Assembly: GCA_944346655.1 (NCBI GenBank) | Contig: CALVMP010000011.1 | Location: 1-35,251, forward strand | Length of the DNA: 35,251 nucleotides | Source: an uncultured Clostridia bacterium | GTDB lineage: Bacteria > Bacillota > Clostridia > Christensenellales > Borkfalkiaceae | Direction: 5' to 3' | Part shown: piece by piece, positions 14,964-22,805 of the stretch | Numbering within the stretch: the first letter of the stretch is position 1 | Layout: each line of letters opens with the position of its first letter | Position numbers and translations under genes: made by a program | The notes under the pieces: generated by a model | Seen by the model: the letters and a program-made list of their open reading frames with translations, nothing else | What the model was told of the DNA's origin: nothing | Database searches by the model: none

Positions 14964-15885
14964 CATAGGTAAACTACATACCGAAAACAATATCTTTCTC
15001 GCGCCGCTCGCGGGGTACACCAACTGCGTGTTCAGGAGCATGTGTTTTTCCCTCGGCGCAGGTCTCACTTTTACCGAAATGGTAAGCGCCAAGGGGCTGT
15101 GCTATGACAGTAAGAACACAAAGGAACTTTTGCAATTGCCCCCCGAATATGCGGGACTCAACGCCGTTCAGCTCTTCGGCAGCGACCCGTATTTCATGCG
15201 CAAAGCGGCGGAGAGCGACGAGCTTTCGGGCTACGATATAATAGATATAAACATGGGCTGTCCCGTCCCCAAAATTTTCAAAAACGGCGAAGGCTCGGCG
15301 CTTCTTCAGGATATCCCGCTGGCTTCGCGGATTGTTGGGGAGGTTGCAAAGTGCGGTAAGCCGGTCACCGTAAAATTCCGCACGGGCGTTGACAAAAATC
15401 ACCTCGTCACCCGTGACTTCGCCCTCGCCATGCAGGATGCGGGTGCATCACTTATCACCATCCACGGCAGAACGCGCGATAAAATCTACTCCGGTCCCGT
15501 CGACTTCGACCAGATTGCCTCGGCAAAGGCGGCGGTCTCCATACCCGTAATTGCCAATGGCGGCGTGTTTTCTGTTGCCGACGCCGACGGTCTCATGGAC
15601 AAAACGGGCGCCGACGGCATAGCCGTGGCGAGAGCAGCCATGTACGACCCGTTCATATTCTGCGCCCTTTCAGGTACGCCCGTTCCCGATAAAAAGGCGG
15701 TCATAAAAAAACAGATAGGCGATACTTTTTCCCTCTTCGGCGAACGCTTCGCCACCGTATACATGCGCAAGATGCTGGCTTTCTACATAAAGGGCATGCC
15801 CGGAGCCTCGGCGATTAAAATGAAGCTGTTCAGATGCGCGGACAGGGGGGAGATAGAGGAAATTTTAAACGGGTTAAATTTTTAA
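14944..15885 (+). CDS. dusB: tRNA-dihydrouridine synthase
   Basis: A 313-residue FMN enzyme that reduces uridines in tRNA D-loops with NADPH. The TIM-barrel motifs are in order: APLAGYTNCVFR near residue 20, NMGCPVPK with catalytic Cys106, GSALLQD, VKFRTGVD near 145, TIHGRTRDKIYSG near 178 and IPVIANGGVFS near 210. The C-terminal helical domain has YMRKMLAFYIKGMPGA. Length and motifs fit the DusB group common in Firmicutes. The ATG at 14944 overlaps the end of mazG by 20 nt; the frame is open further upstream, but those codons lie in mazG. It is the last gene of the spoVT run and is followed by a terminator. Confidence 0.92.
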   Translation: MQLKKINIGKLHTENNIFLAPLAGYTNCVFRSMCFSLGAGLTFTEMVSAKGLCYDSKNTKELLQLPPEYAGLNAVQLFGSDPYFMRKAAESDELSGYDIIDINMGCPVPKIFKNGEGSALLQDIPLASRIVGEVAKCGKPVTVKFRTGVDKNHLVTRDFALAMQDAGASLITIHGRTRDKIYSGPVDFDQIASAKAAVSIPVIANGGVFSVADADGLMDKTGADGIAVARAAMYDPFIFCALSGTPVPDKKAVIKKQIGDTFSLFGERFATVYMRKMLAFYIKGMPGASAIKMKLFRCADRGEIEEILNGLNF

Positions 15886-15912
15886 AGTTCCATAGATGCG
15901 GTAAACGGTATG

Positions 15913-15944
15913 CGACGCTTTTTTGCAAAAAGCGTCGTATTTTT
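15913..15944 (+). terminator. Terminator after dus
   Basis: CGACGCTTTTT (15913-15923) pairs perfectly with AAAAAGCGTCG (15927-15937) across TGC, followed by TATTTTT. Its U-run overlaps the -35 of the next promoter. Confidence 0.85.
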
Positions 15945-15975
15945 ACATTTCGGGACATATATTAGGTTATATAAT
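15942..15975 (+). promoter_or_regulatory. spoIIG-type promoter with 22-nt spacer
   Basis: TTTACA (15942-15947) and TATAAT (15970-15975) are separated by 22 nt, far from the usual 17. The B. subtilis spoIIG promoter is known for the same 22-bp spacing, used by sigma-A with Spo0A~P. TTCGGGACA at 15949-15957 and GTCGTAT near 15934 weakly resemble Spo0A boxes (TTCGACA / TGTCGAA). Confidence 0.6.
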
Positions 15976-15984
15976 TTACTCGCA

Positions 15985-16770
15985 ATGGAAGTTTACGTTG
16001 AGTATGCCCTTGCCGAAAATTTCTGCATGGACTTCTGTCTGCTGTACGCCGCGAAGAAAATAACCAAAAACGCCGCCGGATACGGCAGGCTATGTATTGC
16101 CTCGGCGCTCGGCGCGGCGTTTGCGGTGCTCTTTCCCCTCTTTAATTTAAACGGCGCGGCGGCAATAGCCGTAAAGCTCCTTTCGGGCGGCGTTCTCTGC
16201 CTTGCGGCGGGCAGGTTTCCGCGCCTTTCCCGATATATAAAATTCACCGCGGCATTTTTTGTCTTTACATTTGTGCTCGGTGGCGGACTTATAGCAGTGT
16301 TTTCCCTCGCGGGGATTGCGTACTCGGAGGGCGGAGGCGTAATTCTCTCCTCCGTGCCCGTCGGCATTCCCCTGTTTTGCGCCATCATGCTTGTTGCCGC
16401 GGCAAAAAAGTTTTTTTCGAAGTTCCTTTCAAAAAATATCAGAACGCAAGTTGACTGCCGCATATATGCGGGGCAATCGCAAATAACCGTCAAAGCTTTC
16501 TTCGACAGCGGCAACAAAGTTTTCTTTCGCGGCTCGCCCGTAAGCGTTCTTCCCGAAGAGTTTGCCTCGCGGCTCACGGATGTCTCGCGCATAAAAACTT
16601 TCGTATCCGTACATACTGTCTCAGGGAAGGGTAAACTTCCGCTGTTCACGGCTGAAAAAGTTGAAATCCACCAAGGCGAAAAAGTCACCACTCACAGGGG
16701 CGTGCTCTTCTGCGTAACGCAGAGCGGCAGCGGCGTAGCCGTGCTCCATCCATACCTTGCGGAGGCGTAA
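15985..16770 (+). CDS. spoIIGA: SpoIIGA, pro-sigma-E processing peptidase
   Basis: A 261-residue membrane protease. Five hydrophobic segments fill residues 1-155 (beginning [24 protein letters not shown]), followed by a cytoplasmic aspartic-protease-like domain with KAFFDSGN and the presumed catalytic Asp174. In sporulating cells it cuts the pro-sequence from sigma-E in the mother cell after a forespore signal (SpoIIR). The immediate downstream neighbour is sigE, as in other spore formers. The ATG at 15985 was chosen because the spoIIG-type -10 lies 9 nt before it and the family N-terminus starts here; the frame extends upstream only through the terminator. No clear ribosome binding site is seen. 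Confidence 0.93.
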   Translation: MEVYVEYALAENFCMDFCLLYAAKKITKNAAGYGRLCIASALGAAFAVLFPLFNLNGAAAIAVKLLSGGVLCLAAGRFPRLSRYIKFTAAFFVFTFVLGGGLIAVFSLAGIAYSEGGGVILSSVPVGIPLFCAIMLVAAAKKFFSKFLSKNIRTQVDCRIYAGQSQITVKAFFDSGNKVFFRGSPVSVLPEEFASRLTDVSRIKTFVSVHTVSGKGKLPLFTAEKVEIHQGEKVTTHRGVLFCVTQSGSGVAVLHPYLAEA

Positions 16771-16771
16771 A

Positions 16772-17467
16772 ATGCTCAACTTTTTAAAAAAAATCTTAAA
16801 CTCAATCTTTCCCAAAAACACGCTCGACTATATCTGCGGCACCGAAGCGCTTCCGCTGCCCCTCTCGGGGGAGGAGGAGAAGGAGGCAATCGAACTTCTT
16901 GAAGGCGGCTCTCCGTCCGCGCGGAACGAACTCGTCGAGCACAACCTGCGGCTTGTCGTATACATAGCCAAAAAGTTCGAAGGCTCGGGCGTCGACGGCG
17001 ACGACCTCGTATCGGTGGGTACAATCGGACTGATAAAGGCGATAAATTCCTTCAGGTCGGAAAAGAATATCAAGCTCGCAACCTACGCCTCGCGCTGCAT
17101 AGAAAACGAAATACTCATGTACCTTCGCCGCATGTCGAGGCTCCGGCAGGAGATATCCTTCGACGAACCTTTGAACACCGACTGGGAGGGCAACGAACTT
17201 CTCCTCTCCGATGTCATGGGCACCGACGCGGACGCCGTGTATTCGGATATCGAAGGGGGGGTGGAGAGGGAGCTGTTAAAGGCTTCGCTCTCCCGTCTTT
17301 CGCCGCGCGAACAGCAGATAATGCGCATGCGCTTCGGGCTGGACGGCGGCGAGGAAATGACCCAGAAGGACGTGGCAGACGTGCTCGGCATCTCCCAAAG
17401 CTACATATCCCGTCTCGAAAAAAAGATTATAATTAAGCTTAAAAAGGACATATCCAAAAAGATTTAA
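16772..17467 (+). CDS. sigE: RNA polymerase sigma-E factor precursor (mother cell)
   Basis: A 231-residue sigma-70 family protein. The first about 28 residues are a hydrophobic/basic pro-sequence ([20 protein letters not shown]), followed by the conserved GTEALPLPL. Region 2 includes [30 protein letters not shown] and [18 protein letters not shown]. The next block [20 protein letters not shown] is nearly identical in B. subtilis sigma-E, and region 4 ends [23 protein letters not shown]. It directs early mother-cell genes. TGCGGAGG just before the ATG at 16772 overlaps the end of spoIIGA, so the two are coupled. An upstream TTG at 16757 is ignored for that reason. Confidence 0.97.
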   Translation: MLNFLKKILNSIFPKNTLDYICGTEALPLPLSGEEEKEAIELLEGGSPSARNELVEHNLRLVVYIAKKFEGSGVDGDDLVSVGTIGLIKAINSFRSEKNIKLATYASRCIENEILMYLRRMSRLRQEISFDEPLNTDWEGNELLLSDVMGTDADAVYSDIEGGVERELLKASLSRLSPREQQIMRMRFGLDGGEEMTQKDVADVLGISQSYISRLEKKIIIKLKKDISKKI

Positions 17468-17485
17468 AAATTTTCAGCCGCCGAA

Positions 17486-17525
17486 TGCGTAACCCGTAAA
17501 GTTTTTACATAAAGGAGGTTACGCA
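17486..17525 (+). promoter_or_regulatory. Hairpin including part of the sigG ribosome binding site
   Basis: TGCGTAACC (17486-17494) pairs perfectly with GGTTACGCA (17517-17525), one base before the sigG ATG. Inside, GTAAA-GTT-TTTAC (17496-17508) forms a second stem. AAAGGAGG (17511-17518) lies in the upper loop and enters the 3' arm, so the hairpin should hinder ribosome binding. Confidence 0.7.
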
Positions 17526-17526
17526 C

Positions 17527-18297
17527 ATGCTTTCAAAAGTTGTAATTTGCGGCGTCGATACGTCGGGGCTGCCTAAGCTTTCGCAGGCGGAACAGGAGGA
17601 GTTGCTCAAAAAAATAAAGGAGGGCGACGAGGAAGCGCGCGAAAAGTTCATCGTCGGCAATATGCGCCTCGTGCTCTCCATAGTGCGCCGCTTCTGGGCA
17701 AAGAACGCCAATGCCGACGACGTCTTTCAGGCTGGCTGCGTGGGGCTCATAAAGGCGGTAAGCAATTTCGATTTAAGTTACGGCGTGCGCTTTTCCACCT
17801 ATGCCGTCCCCCTCATAACGGGGGAAATAAAGCGCTTTTTAAGGGACGGGAACTCCTTAAGGGTTTCGCGTTCGATAAGGGATACTGCCTATCGTATCTT
17901 AAAAGTGCGCGAAGAGTTAGAGGCAGATGACGACGACGTTACGTACGACAAAATCGCCAAAGCGATGGATATAGCCGTCTCCGAAGTTGCCTACGCTCTC
18001 GACGCAATTTCCGACCCCGTATCCCTGTACGACCCCGTATACAACAAGTCGGGCGACGAACTTCTCCTCGTCGACCAGATCTACGATAAAAAGAACAACG
18101 ATGAGGTCTGGACGGAGAACGCAGCCCTGTACGAAGCCATTTCCAAGCTCGACGAGCGGGAAAAATCCATCATTCTTTTAAGATATTTCGAGGGCAAAAC
18201 GCAGACGGAAATTTCCTCTGAGGTGGGCATTTCGCAGGCTCAGGTCTCCCGCCTCGAAAAATCCGCCCTCGGCAGAATCAGAGCGCAAATCTCCTAA
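17527..18297 (+). CDS. sigG: RNA polymerase sigma-G factor (late forespore)
   Basis: A 256-residue sigma factor without pro-sequence. The N-terminus KVVICGVDTSGLPKLS is diagnostic of sigma-G (B. subtilis: KVEICGVDTSKLPVL), including the region bound by anti-sigma factors. The regions read GNMRLVLSIVRRFW, DVFQAGCVGLIKAVSNFDLSYGVRFSTYAVPLITGEIKRFLRD, SDPVSLYDPVYNKSG and the region 4 helix-turn-helix TEISSEVGISQAQVSRLEK. It lies 59 nt after sigE, and read-through from the spoIIG promoter is possible. The hairpin at the ribosome binding site may keep such transcripts silent until a forespore promoter is used. No convincing sigma-F or sigma-G promoter was recognised in the 59-nt gap. Confidence 0.97.
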   Translation: MLSKVVICGVDTSGLPKLSQAEQEELLKKIKEGDEEAREKFIVGNMRLVLSIVRRFWAKNANADDVFQAGCVGLIKAVSNFDLSYGVRFSTYAVPLITGEIKRFLRDGNSLRVSRSIRDTAYRILKVREELEADDDDVTYDKIAKAMDIAVSEVAYALDAISDPVSLYDPVYNKSGDELLLVDQIYDKKNNDEVWTENAALYEAISKLDEREKSIILLRYFEGKTQTEISSEVGISQAQVSRLEKSALGRIRAQIS

Positions 18298-18334
18298 AAA
18301 AATCTCTCCCCTTTTTGAACGGGGAGAGATTTTT
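18297..18334. terminator. Bidirectional terminator between sigG and tmcAL
   Basis: AAAATCTCTCCCC and GGGGAGAGATTTTT form a perfect stem around TTTTTGAAC. U-runs are present on both strands, and it serves the two convergent genes. Confidence 0.92.
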
Positions 18335-19481
18335 ATATTTTAAGAATAGTGTAGTCGTATATGTCGCGGTCGGCAGCTGCGCACCATATATCGTCCGCCC
18401 TGCGCGAAAGATTGTAAAGTTCAAGGTTGTCGCCCGAAAGTTTGTTTATATCGCTCCCCGTAATTATCAGGGGAAAGGGGGAGAGGGAAAGCTCCTTCAA
18501 AAGTTCGTCCGCTACGCTCGCACGGACGGCTAAGGGTTTTATATATCCCGCGCCTTCAAGCAATCCGTTTGTTTGCGCGGCTGTGAATCCCAACGCGTTG
18601 TCTGTCAGCGCCCGCTTTATCCTTCCCGCGGGGTAGCGCTTCGAAACAGATTTTTGTATAATCTCATCAAGCGGCAGCCTCTCCAAAGTTTTAAGCTTGT
18701 TGGCAACGCCCTCGCCGCCCCCGTAAACGGCTGCAAGTTCCTCCGAAGCCGCCGTAGCGAGCGCGTATTTTAAAATGCCCTGCCATTTTTTTCCGGAACC
18801 GTCGTCCGCGCTCAGGTCGGTGTAAACGAAAGGAGGCACATAGTCTCTTATTCTCTCGTCGTCCATATGCTCCCTTATCGCGCTTGCCGAGGCATATGTG
18901 CCGCCCAATTCAACCTCGTTGTACCCCGAACCCTGCCTTTTGACGGGCAGTATTTCAAGCCCTGGGCGGTATTTTAAAATCGCCTTTGCGTACTCGAGGG
19001 CGAGTATGTTGTTGGGCTCGCATATCTGCGCTCCGCAAGCTTTTTTCAGTGCGGCGGAGTAACTCTTTGCGTAGCTCTCCCCCGCGGCAAGATTGTCCTT
19101 TAAAATCTCCCTGAACTGCCCGTCCTCGCCGAGGGCGGCTTTTGCGATTGTTTTAAAGTCCAGTTCCTGCTCGCATCCGAAGGCGAGGGCGCACACGCCG
19201 GGTACGGAAGCAACTATTTTAACCGCACCCTCCGCAAATACAGGCGCAGGCGCAACGGCAAAGGGCGCTGGCAACTCTATAACGCCGTCGGCGCCTACAA
19301 GAACGGCGTGTTTTGCGCGCGTAAATTTGTCGCACACCGCCCTGTCGCCCCTCTGGGTAAAGTGCCCGCTCATTATGCACAGCACTCCGTCGAATTTTCC
19401 GCTTGCCCTAACGGCGTCGAAAAGATGCCTGTGTCCGTTGTGCAGTGGGTTTAGTTCACAAATAATTGCACAAATTTTCAT
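18333..19481 (-). CDS. tmcAL: tRNA(Met) cytidine acetate ligase
   Basis: A 382-residue nucleotidyltransferase-like enzyme (YlbM/TmcAL). It activates acetate with ATP to acetyl-AMP and acetylates C34 of elongator tRNA-Met (ac4C), which secures AUG decoding. The N-terminus CAIICELNPLHNGHRHLF holds the H-x-G-H nucleotide-binding motif (His14, His17). IMSGHFTQRGDRAVCDKFTRAK and the later ELPAPFAV follow the family pattern, and TYASASAIRE contains the second conserved block. The start at 19481 has AAAGGC upstream and a TATAAT further up on the minus strand. It is divergent from pta-ackA, the pathway that makes acetate, its substrate. Confidence 0.93.
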   Translation of the reverse strand: MKICAIICELNPLHNGHRHLFDAVRASGKFDGVLCIMSGHFTQRGDRAVCDKFTRAKHAVLVGADGVIELPAPFAVAPAPVFAEGAVKIVASVPGVCALAFGCEQELDFKTIAKAALGEDGQFREILKDNLAAGESYAKSYSAALKKACGAQICEPNNILALEYAKAILKYRPGLEILPVKRQGSGYNEVELGGTYASASAIREHMDDERIRDYVPPFVYTDLSADDGSGKKWQGILKYALATAASEELAAVYGGGEGVANKLKTLERLPLDEIIQKSVSKRYPAGRIKRALTDNALGFTAAQTNGLLEGAGYIKPLAVRASVADELLKELSLSPFPLIITGSDINKLSGDNLELYNLSRRADDIWCAAADRDIYDYTILKI

Positions 19482-19488
19482 TTTTGCC

Positions 19489-19517
19489 TTTACAACTCAA
19501 AAAATTTATTATATAAT
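19489..19517 (+). promoter_or_regulatory. sigma-A promoter of pta
   Basis: TTTACA (19489-19494), 17-nt spacer, TATAAT (19512-19517). A GTCGCCGC/GCGGCTGAC hairpin lies in the resulting 5' leader before TAAGGAG. Confidence 0.75.
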
Positions 19518-19595
19518 ATTAACGTTGAATTGAGTCGCCGCAAATATTATACACCAAAGCGGCTGACAAATAAAGTGTTTTAAGGAGAATTTGAT

Positions 19596-20603
19596 ATGTC
19601 GTTACTTGATGAAATCAAGGCAAAAGCTGCAAAACTGGGCAAAACGATAGTCCTCTGCGAGGGTGAGGACAAGCGCGTCATTCAGGCGGCTGCCGAAATT
19701 ACAAAGCAGGGTATTGCAAAAATCGTGCTTATCGGCAATGAAGAGGAGTGCAAAAAGGTCGCCCCCGAAGTTGACCTTACGGGCATAACCTTAATCGATC
19801 CCCTGACCTCCGACAAGACGGCTGAGTACGCTAAAATTTTGTACGAGGCAAGAAAGGCAAAGGGCATGACGGAGGAAGAGGCTGCAAAGCAGGCAAAGGA
19901 CAGAACTATGTTCGGTGCGCTCATGCTCAAAGCGGGCGACGTCGACGGTTACGTCTCGGGTGCCTGCCATTCGACTGCAAACACTCTCCGCCCCGGTCTC
20001 CAGGTAGTAAAAACGGCTCCCGGCATCAAAACGGTCTCCAGCTGCTTTATAATGATTGCTCCCGAAGGTTCCAAAAACCCCTACAATCCCGACGGAGTAG
20101 CCGTATTTGCAGACTGCGCAATCAATATCGAACCGACGGCAGAACAGCTCGCCGATATCGCAATCTCTTCCGCAAAGACGGCAAAAACCATCGCAGGCAT
20201 AGAACCCAGGGTTGCAATGCTTTCCTTCTCCACAAAGGGCAGCGGCAACGACGATAAATTCTTCAAGTCCGTACCCAAGGTACAGGAAGCCACCGCGCTT
20301 GCAAAGCAAATGGCTCCCGATCTCGCGCTCGACGGCGAATTCCAGTTCGACGCAGCCGTCGCTCCCGAAGTCGGTCAGCTCAAGGCTCCCGGTTCAACCG
20401 TTGCGGGTCGTGCAAACGTATTCATTTTCCCCAACATCAACGCGGGCAACATCGGCTATAAAATCGCCCAGCGCTTCGGCGGCTACATGGCAATCGGTCC
20501 CGTATGCCAGGGCTTTGCAAAGCCCCTGAACGACCTCTCCCGCGGCTGCAACGTCGAAGATATCGTGGCAACCGTAGCCGTCACCGCTCTCCAGGCAGAA
20601 TAA
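19596..20603 (+). CDS. pta: Phosphate acetyltransferase
   Basis: A 335-residue enzyme that converts acetyl-CoA and phosphate to acetyl phosphate and CoA. It is the short single-domain form usual in Clostridia. Family stretches: TIVLCEGEDKRVIQAA, GDVDGYVSGACHSTANTLRPGLQVV, SSCFIMI, VAMLSFSTKGSG, DGEFQFDAAVAPEVGQLKAPGS and NVFIFPNINAGNIGYKIAQRFGGYMAIGPVCQGFAKPLNDLSRGC. TAAGGAG is placed well before the ATG. It is followed after 86 nt by ackA, so the two make the acetate fermentation branch that yields ATP. Codon use is more biased than in neighbours, as expected for a strongly expressed gene. Confidence 0.98.
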   Translation: MSLLDEIKAKAAKLGKTIVLCEGEDKRVIQAAAEITKQGIAKIVLIGNEEECKKVAPEVDLTGITLIDPLTSDKTAEYAKILYEARKAKGMTEEEAAKQAKDRTMFGALMLKAGDVDGYVSGACHSTANTLRPGLQVVKTAPGIKTVSSCFIMIAPEGSKNPYNPDGVAVFADCAINIEPTAEQLADIAISSAKTAKTIAGIEPRVAMLSFSTKGSGNDDKFFKSVPKVQEATALAKQMAPDLALDGEFQFDAAVAPEVGQLKAPGSTVAGRANVFIFPNINAGNIGYKIAQRFGGYMAIGPVCQGFAKPLNDLSRGCNVEDIVATVAVTALQAE

Positions 20604-20689
20604 AACGGATATACGCTCCGCATTTATTCGCTTTACAAACAACTTACTGCATTTCATTATTAATAAATTAGGAATTAAGGTATCATAAC

Positions 20690-21883
20690 ATGAAAATTCT
20701 TGTAGTCAACGCGGGCAGCTCCTCGCTCAAATATCAGCTCATCGATATGGAGACCGAAGGCGTAATCGCCAAGGGCAACGTGGAGAGAATAGGCATCCCC
20801 GGCTCTGTGTTAAAGGCAAAGGGCAACGGGCACGAAAAGGTTTACGAACAGGACATGCCCGACCATAAAGAGGCAATCGAGCTTGTGCTTCACGCATTAA
20901 CCGACGGAGAAATCGGCGTAATCAAGTCTATGGAAGAAATCGGCGCCGTAGGTCACCGCGTAGTCGCCTCGGGCGAATACTTCAAAAAGCCCACCCTTGT
21001 AGACGGCGAAGTGCTTAAAACGCTCGAAAAGACTTTTGAACTCGGTCCCCTTCACAACCCTGCGGCTGCAACGGGCGTAAAGGCTTGCATAGAGGTCATG
21101 CCCCATACCCCCATGGTGCTCGTATTCGATACGTCCTTCCACCAGACAATGCCCCCCAAGGCATTCATGTACGGCATCAAGTACGAAGATTACAAAGCAT
21201 ACAGCGTCCGCAAATACGGCGCTCACGGCACTTCGCATAAGTTCGTCTCGCAGGAGGCGGCAAAATATCTCGGCAGGGATATCAAGGAACTTAAAACCGT
21301 AACCTGCCACCTCGGCAACGGCTCGTCCATCTCGGCGGTGGACGGCGGCGTCTGCGTAGATACGTCGATGGGCTTCACTCCGCTGGACGGCGTTTTAATG
21401 GGCACGCGCTCGGGCTGCATCGACGCTTCCGCCGTCGAGTTCCTCGCCCGTAAGAAGGGCTACGACGCCGCCCGTATGGTCACATACCTCAACAAGGAAT
21501 GCGGCGTGCTGGGTGTTTCGGGCGTCTCTTCCGACTTCCGCGATTTAATCGCCGGCGCAGAGAGCGGCAATGAGCGCTGCAAGCTCGCCCTCGATATGTT
21601 CGCATACCAGACCAAAAAATTTGTCGGCTCCTATGCCGCAGCCATGGGCGGGCTCGACTGCATAGTATTCACGGCAGGCATCGGCGAAAATACCCCCGTC
21701 GTCCGCGAAGGCGTGTGCGAAGGGCTCGAGTTCCTCGGCGTAAAGCTCGATAAAGAACTCAACAACGGCAAGAACACCGGCGCCGTCCGCGAAATTTCCG
21801 CCAAGGATTCCAAGGTCAAGGTGCTTGTAATCCCCACCAACGAAGAGCTCGTAATCGCCCGCGAAACCTTAGCTCTCGTTTAA
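20690..21883 (+). CDS. ackA: Acetate kinase
   Basis: A 397-residue ASKHA-fold kinase that transfers phosphate between acetyl phosphate and ADP. Motifs: VVNAGSSSLKYQLI at the N-terminus (phosphate loop), VLVFDTSFHQTMPP, YGAHGTSHKFV with the catalytic His, TCHLGNGSSISAVDGG, DTSMGFTPLDGVLMGTRSG, GLDCIVFTAGIGENTPVVRE and the terminal PTNEELVIARETL. Length is typical. TAAGGT precedes the ATG. The 86-nt gap after pta holds TTTACA and a poor -10 (CATTAT), so a weak own promoter is possible, but read-through from pta is likely because no terminator lies between. Confidence 0.98.
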   Translation: MKILVVNAGSSSLKYQLIDMETEGVIAKGNVERIGIPGSVLKAKGNGHEKVYEQDMPDHKEAIELVLHALTDGEIGVIKSMEEIGAVGHRVVASGEYFKKPTLVDGEVLKTLEKTFELGPLHNPAAATGVKACIEVMPHTPMVLVFDTSFHQTMPPKAFMYGIKYEDYKAYSVRKYGAHGTSHKFVSQEAAKYLGRDIKELKTVTCHLGNGSSISAVDGGVCVDTSMGFTPLDGVLMGTRSGCIDASAVEFLARKKGYDAARMVTYLNKECGVLGVSGVSSDFRDLIAGAESGNERCKLALDMFAYQTKKFVGSYAAAMGGLDCIVFTAGIGENTPVVREGVCEGLEFLGVKLDKELNNGKNTGAVREISAKDSKVKVLVIPTNEELVIARETLALV

Positions 21884-21900
21884 TCTTTCAAAAAAATTTG

Positions 21901-21931
21901 TGCGGCGGATTATCGTCCGCCGCATTCTTTT
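21901..21931 (+). terminator. Terminator after ackA
   Basis: TGCGGCGGA pairs with TCCGCCGCA across a 6-nt loop and is followed by TTCTTTT. Confidence 0.92.
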
Positions 21932-21981
21932 GGTACGCTTCAAAAAATTATTTACTTTTAACCCTGAACGCACAAAATAAG

Positions 21982-22010
21982 TTGACAAAGAAAGTTTGTT
22001 ATAATATAAT
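21982..22010 (+). promoter_or_regulatory. sigma-A promoter of the DUF177-rpmF operon
   Basis: Perfect TTGACA (21982-21987), 17-nt spacer, TATAAT (22005-22010). An overlapping TATAAT at 22000-22005 is badly spaced. The predicted leader is only about 12 nt and shows no Shine-Dalgarno sequence. Confidence 0.8.
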
Positions 22011-22028
22011 TGGTAAGTCAATTCGGGT

Positions 22029-22439
22029 ATGATTATTGAAGTAAAAAGGCTAATCGCCCGCGGCGAATATGACGGCGGATTCAGCTTCGATATGCCTGTC
22101 CCCGCGGATAAACTCGTCCTTCCCCTTGCGGAGGCGGAGGGGGATATCCACGTTACGGGCAGATACGTAATTTACGACGACGACAGCGTAGACGTAAACC
22201 TCACTATTTTCTACAGGTTAAAGGGGCAGTGTTCGTACTGTCTCGAACCGGCGGAGACGGAGGTCAACTTTTCCTACGACGCGGTCTTTGTTCCCGAAAA
22301 GGACGATTCGGACAATTATTATTACGACGGCACGCGCATAGACCTCAAAGCCTGCGTAAACGACGCGTTCGTTTTCAGCCAGCCCGAGGTTTTGCTCTGC
22401 AAAGCATGCGCGTCCTCAACCGAAAATACACAAAATTGA
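22029..22439 (+). CDS. DUF177 (YceD/YlbN family) protein, rRNA/ribosome associated
   Basis: A 136-residue protein of the DUF177 family, recognised by its fold pattern (VTGRYVIYDD...VDVNLTIFYRLKGQCSYCLEPAE), an acidic middle and a terminal CKAC. CSYC (near residue 72) and CKAC (near 127) could bind a metal. Family members sit directly before rpmF in most bacteria, as here (20-nt gap), and are linked to 23S rRNA or ribosome assembly, without a defined reaction. The start at 22029 lacks a ribosome binding site and has a very short leader. Confidence 0.88.
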   Translation: MIIEVKRLIARGEYDGGFSFDMPVPADKLVLPLAEAEGDIHVTGRYVIYDDDSVDVNLTIFYRLKGQCSYCLEPAETEVNFSYDAVFVPEKDDSDNYYYDGTRIDLKACVNDAFVFSQPEVLLCKACASSTENTQN

Positions 22440-22459
22440 GTCAAGAGAGGTAGATAAAA

Positions 22460-22645
22460 ATGGCAGTACCCAAGGGAAAACAGTCCAAGAGCAGAACAAA
22501 TTCAAGGTTTGCAAACTACAAGGCAACGGCGCCTACGCTTGTCGAGTGCCCCCATTGCCACGAAAAGATGCAGGCTCACAGGGTTTGCGCAAACTGCGGC
22601 TACTACGACAAGGAAGAAGTGGTAAAGCAGGACAGCAAAAACTAA
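22460..22645 (+). CDS. rpmF: Ribosomal protein L32
   Basis: A 61-residue zinc-ribbon protein of the large ribosomal subunit. The N-terminus AVPKGKQSKSRTNSRFANYK is typical of L32, and C-P-H-C and C-A-N-C (CxxC pairs 14 residues apart) bind zinc, so this is the zinc-containing form. AGAGAGGT precedes the ATG. It is co-transcribed with DUF177 and ends in a strong terminator. Confidence 0.98.
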   Translation: MAVPKGKQSKSRTNSRFANYKATAPTLVECPHCHEKMQAHRVCANCGYYDKEEVVKQDSKN

Positions 22646-22667
22646 TTTAAACCCCGCAAACTAAAAA

Positions 22668-22704
22668 AGGCGGCGCATTTTTCGCGCCGCCTGTTTTGCG
22701 TTTT
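22668..22704 (+). terminator. Terminator after rpmF
   Basis: AGGCGGCGC (22668-22676) pairs with GCGCCGCCT (22684-22692) across ATTTTTC. GTTTTGCGTTTTT follows. Confidence 0.9.
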
Positions 22705-22717
22705 TGCAATCCCGGCG

Positions 22718-22744
22718 TAATTCCTATTAATTGTATAGGAATTA
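22718..22744. promoter_or_regulatory. Candidate operator upstream of the copper ATPase gene
   Basis: A perfect 10-bp inverted repeat, TAATTCCTAT (22718-22727) and ATAGGAATTA (22735-22744), with a 7-nt centre, ends three bases before the -35 box. It is likely a dimeric regulator site. The ArsR-family protein encoded downstream is a candidate (inference). Confidence 0.5.
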
Positions 22745-22746
22745 AC

Positions 22747-22775
22747 TTGACAACGCGCCCTGTATGGGCTATAAT
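22747..22775 (+). promoter_or_regulatory. sigma-A promoter of copA
   Basis: Perfect TTGACA (22747-22752), 17-nt spacer, perfect TATAAT (22770-22775). TTAAGGATATTTT provides the ribosome binding site for the ATG at 22806. Confidence 0.88.
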
Positions 22776-22805
22776 TATACCGCAGTAAATATTTAAGGAT
22801 ATTTT

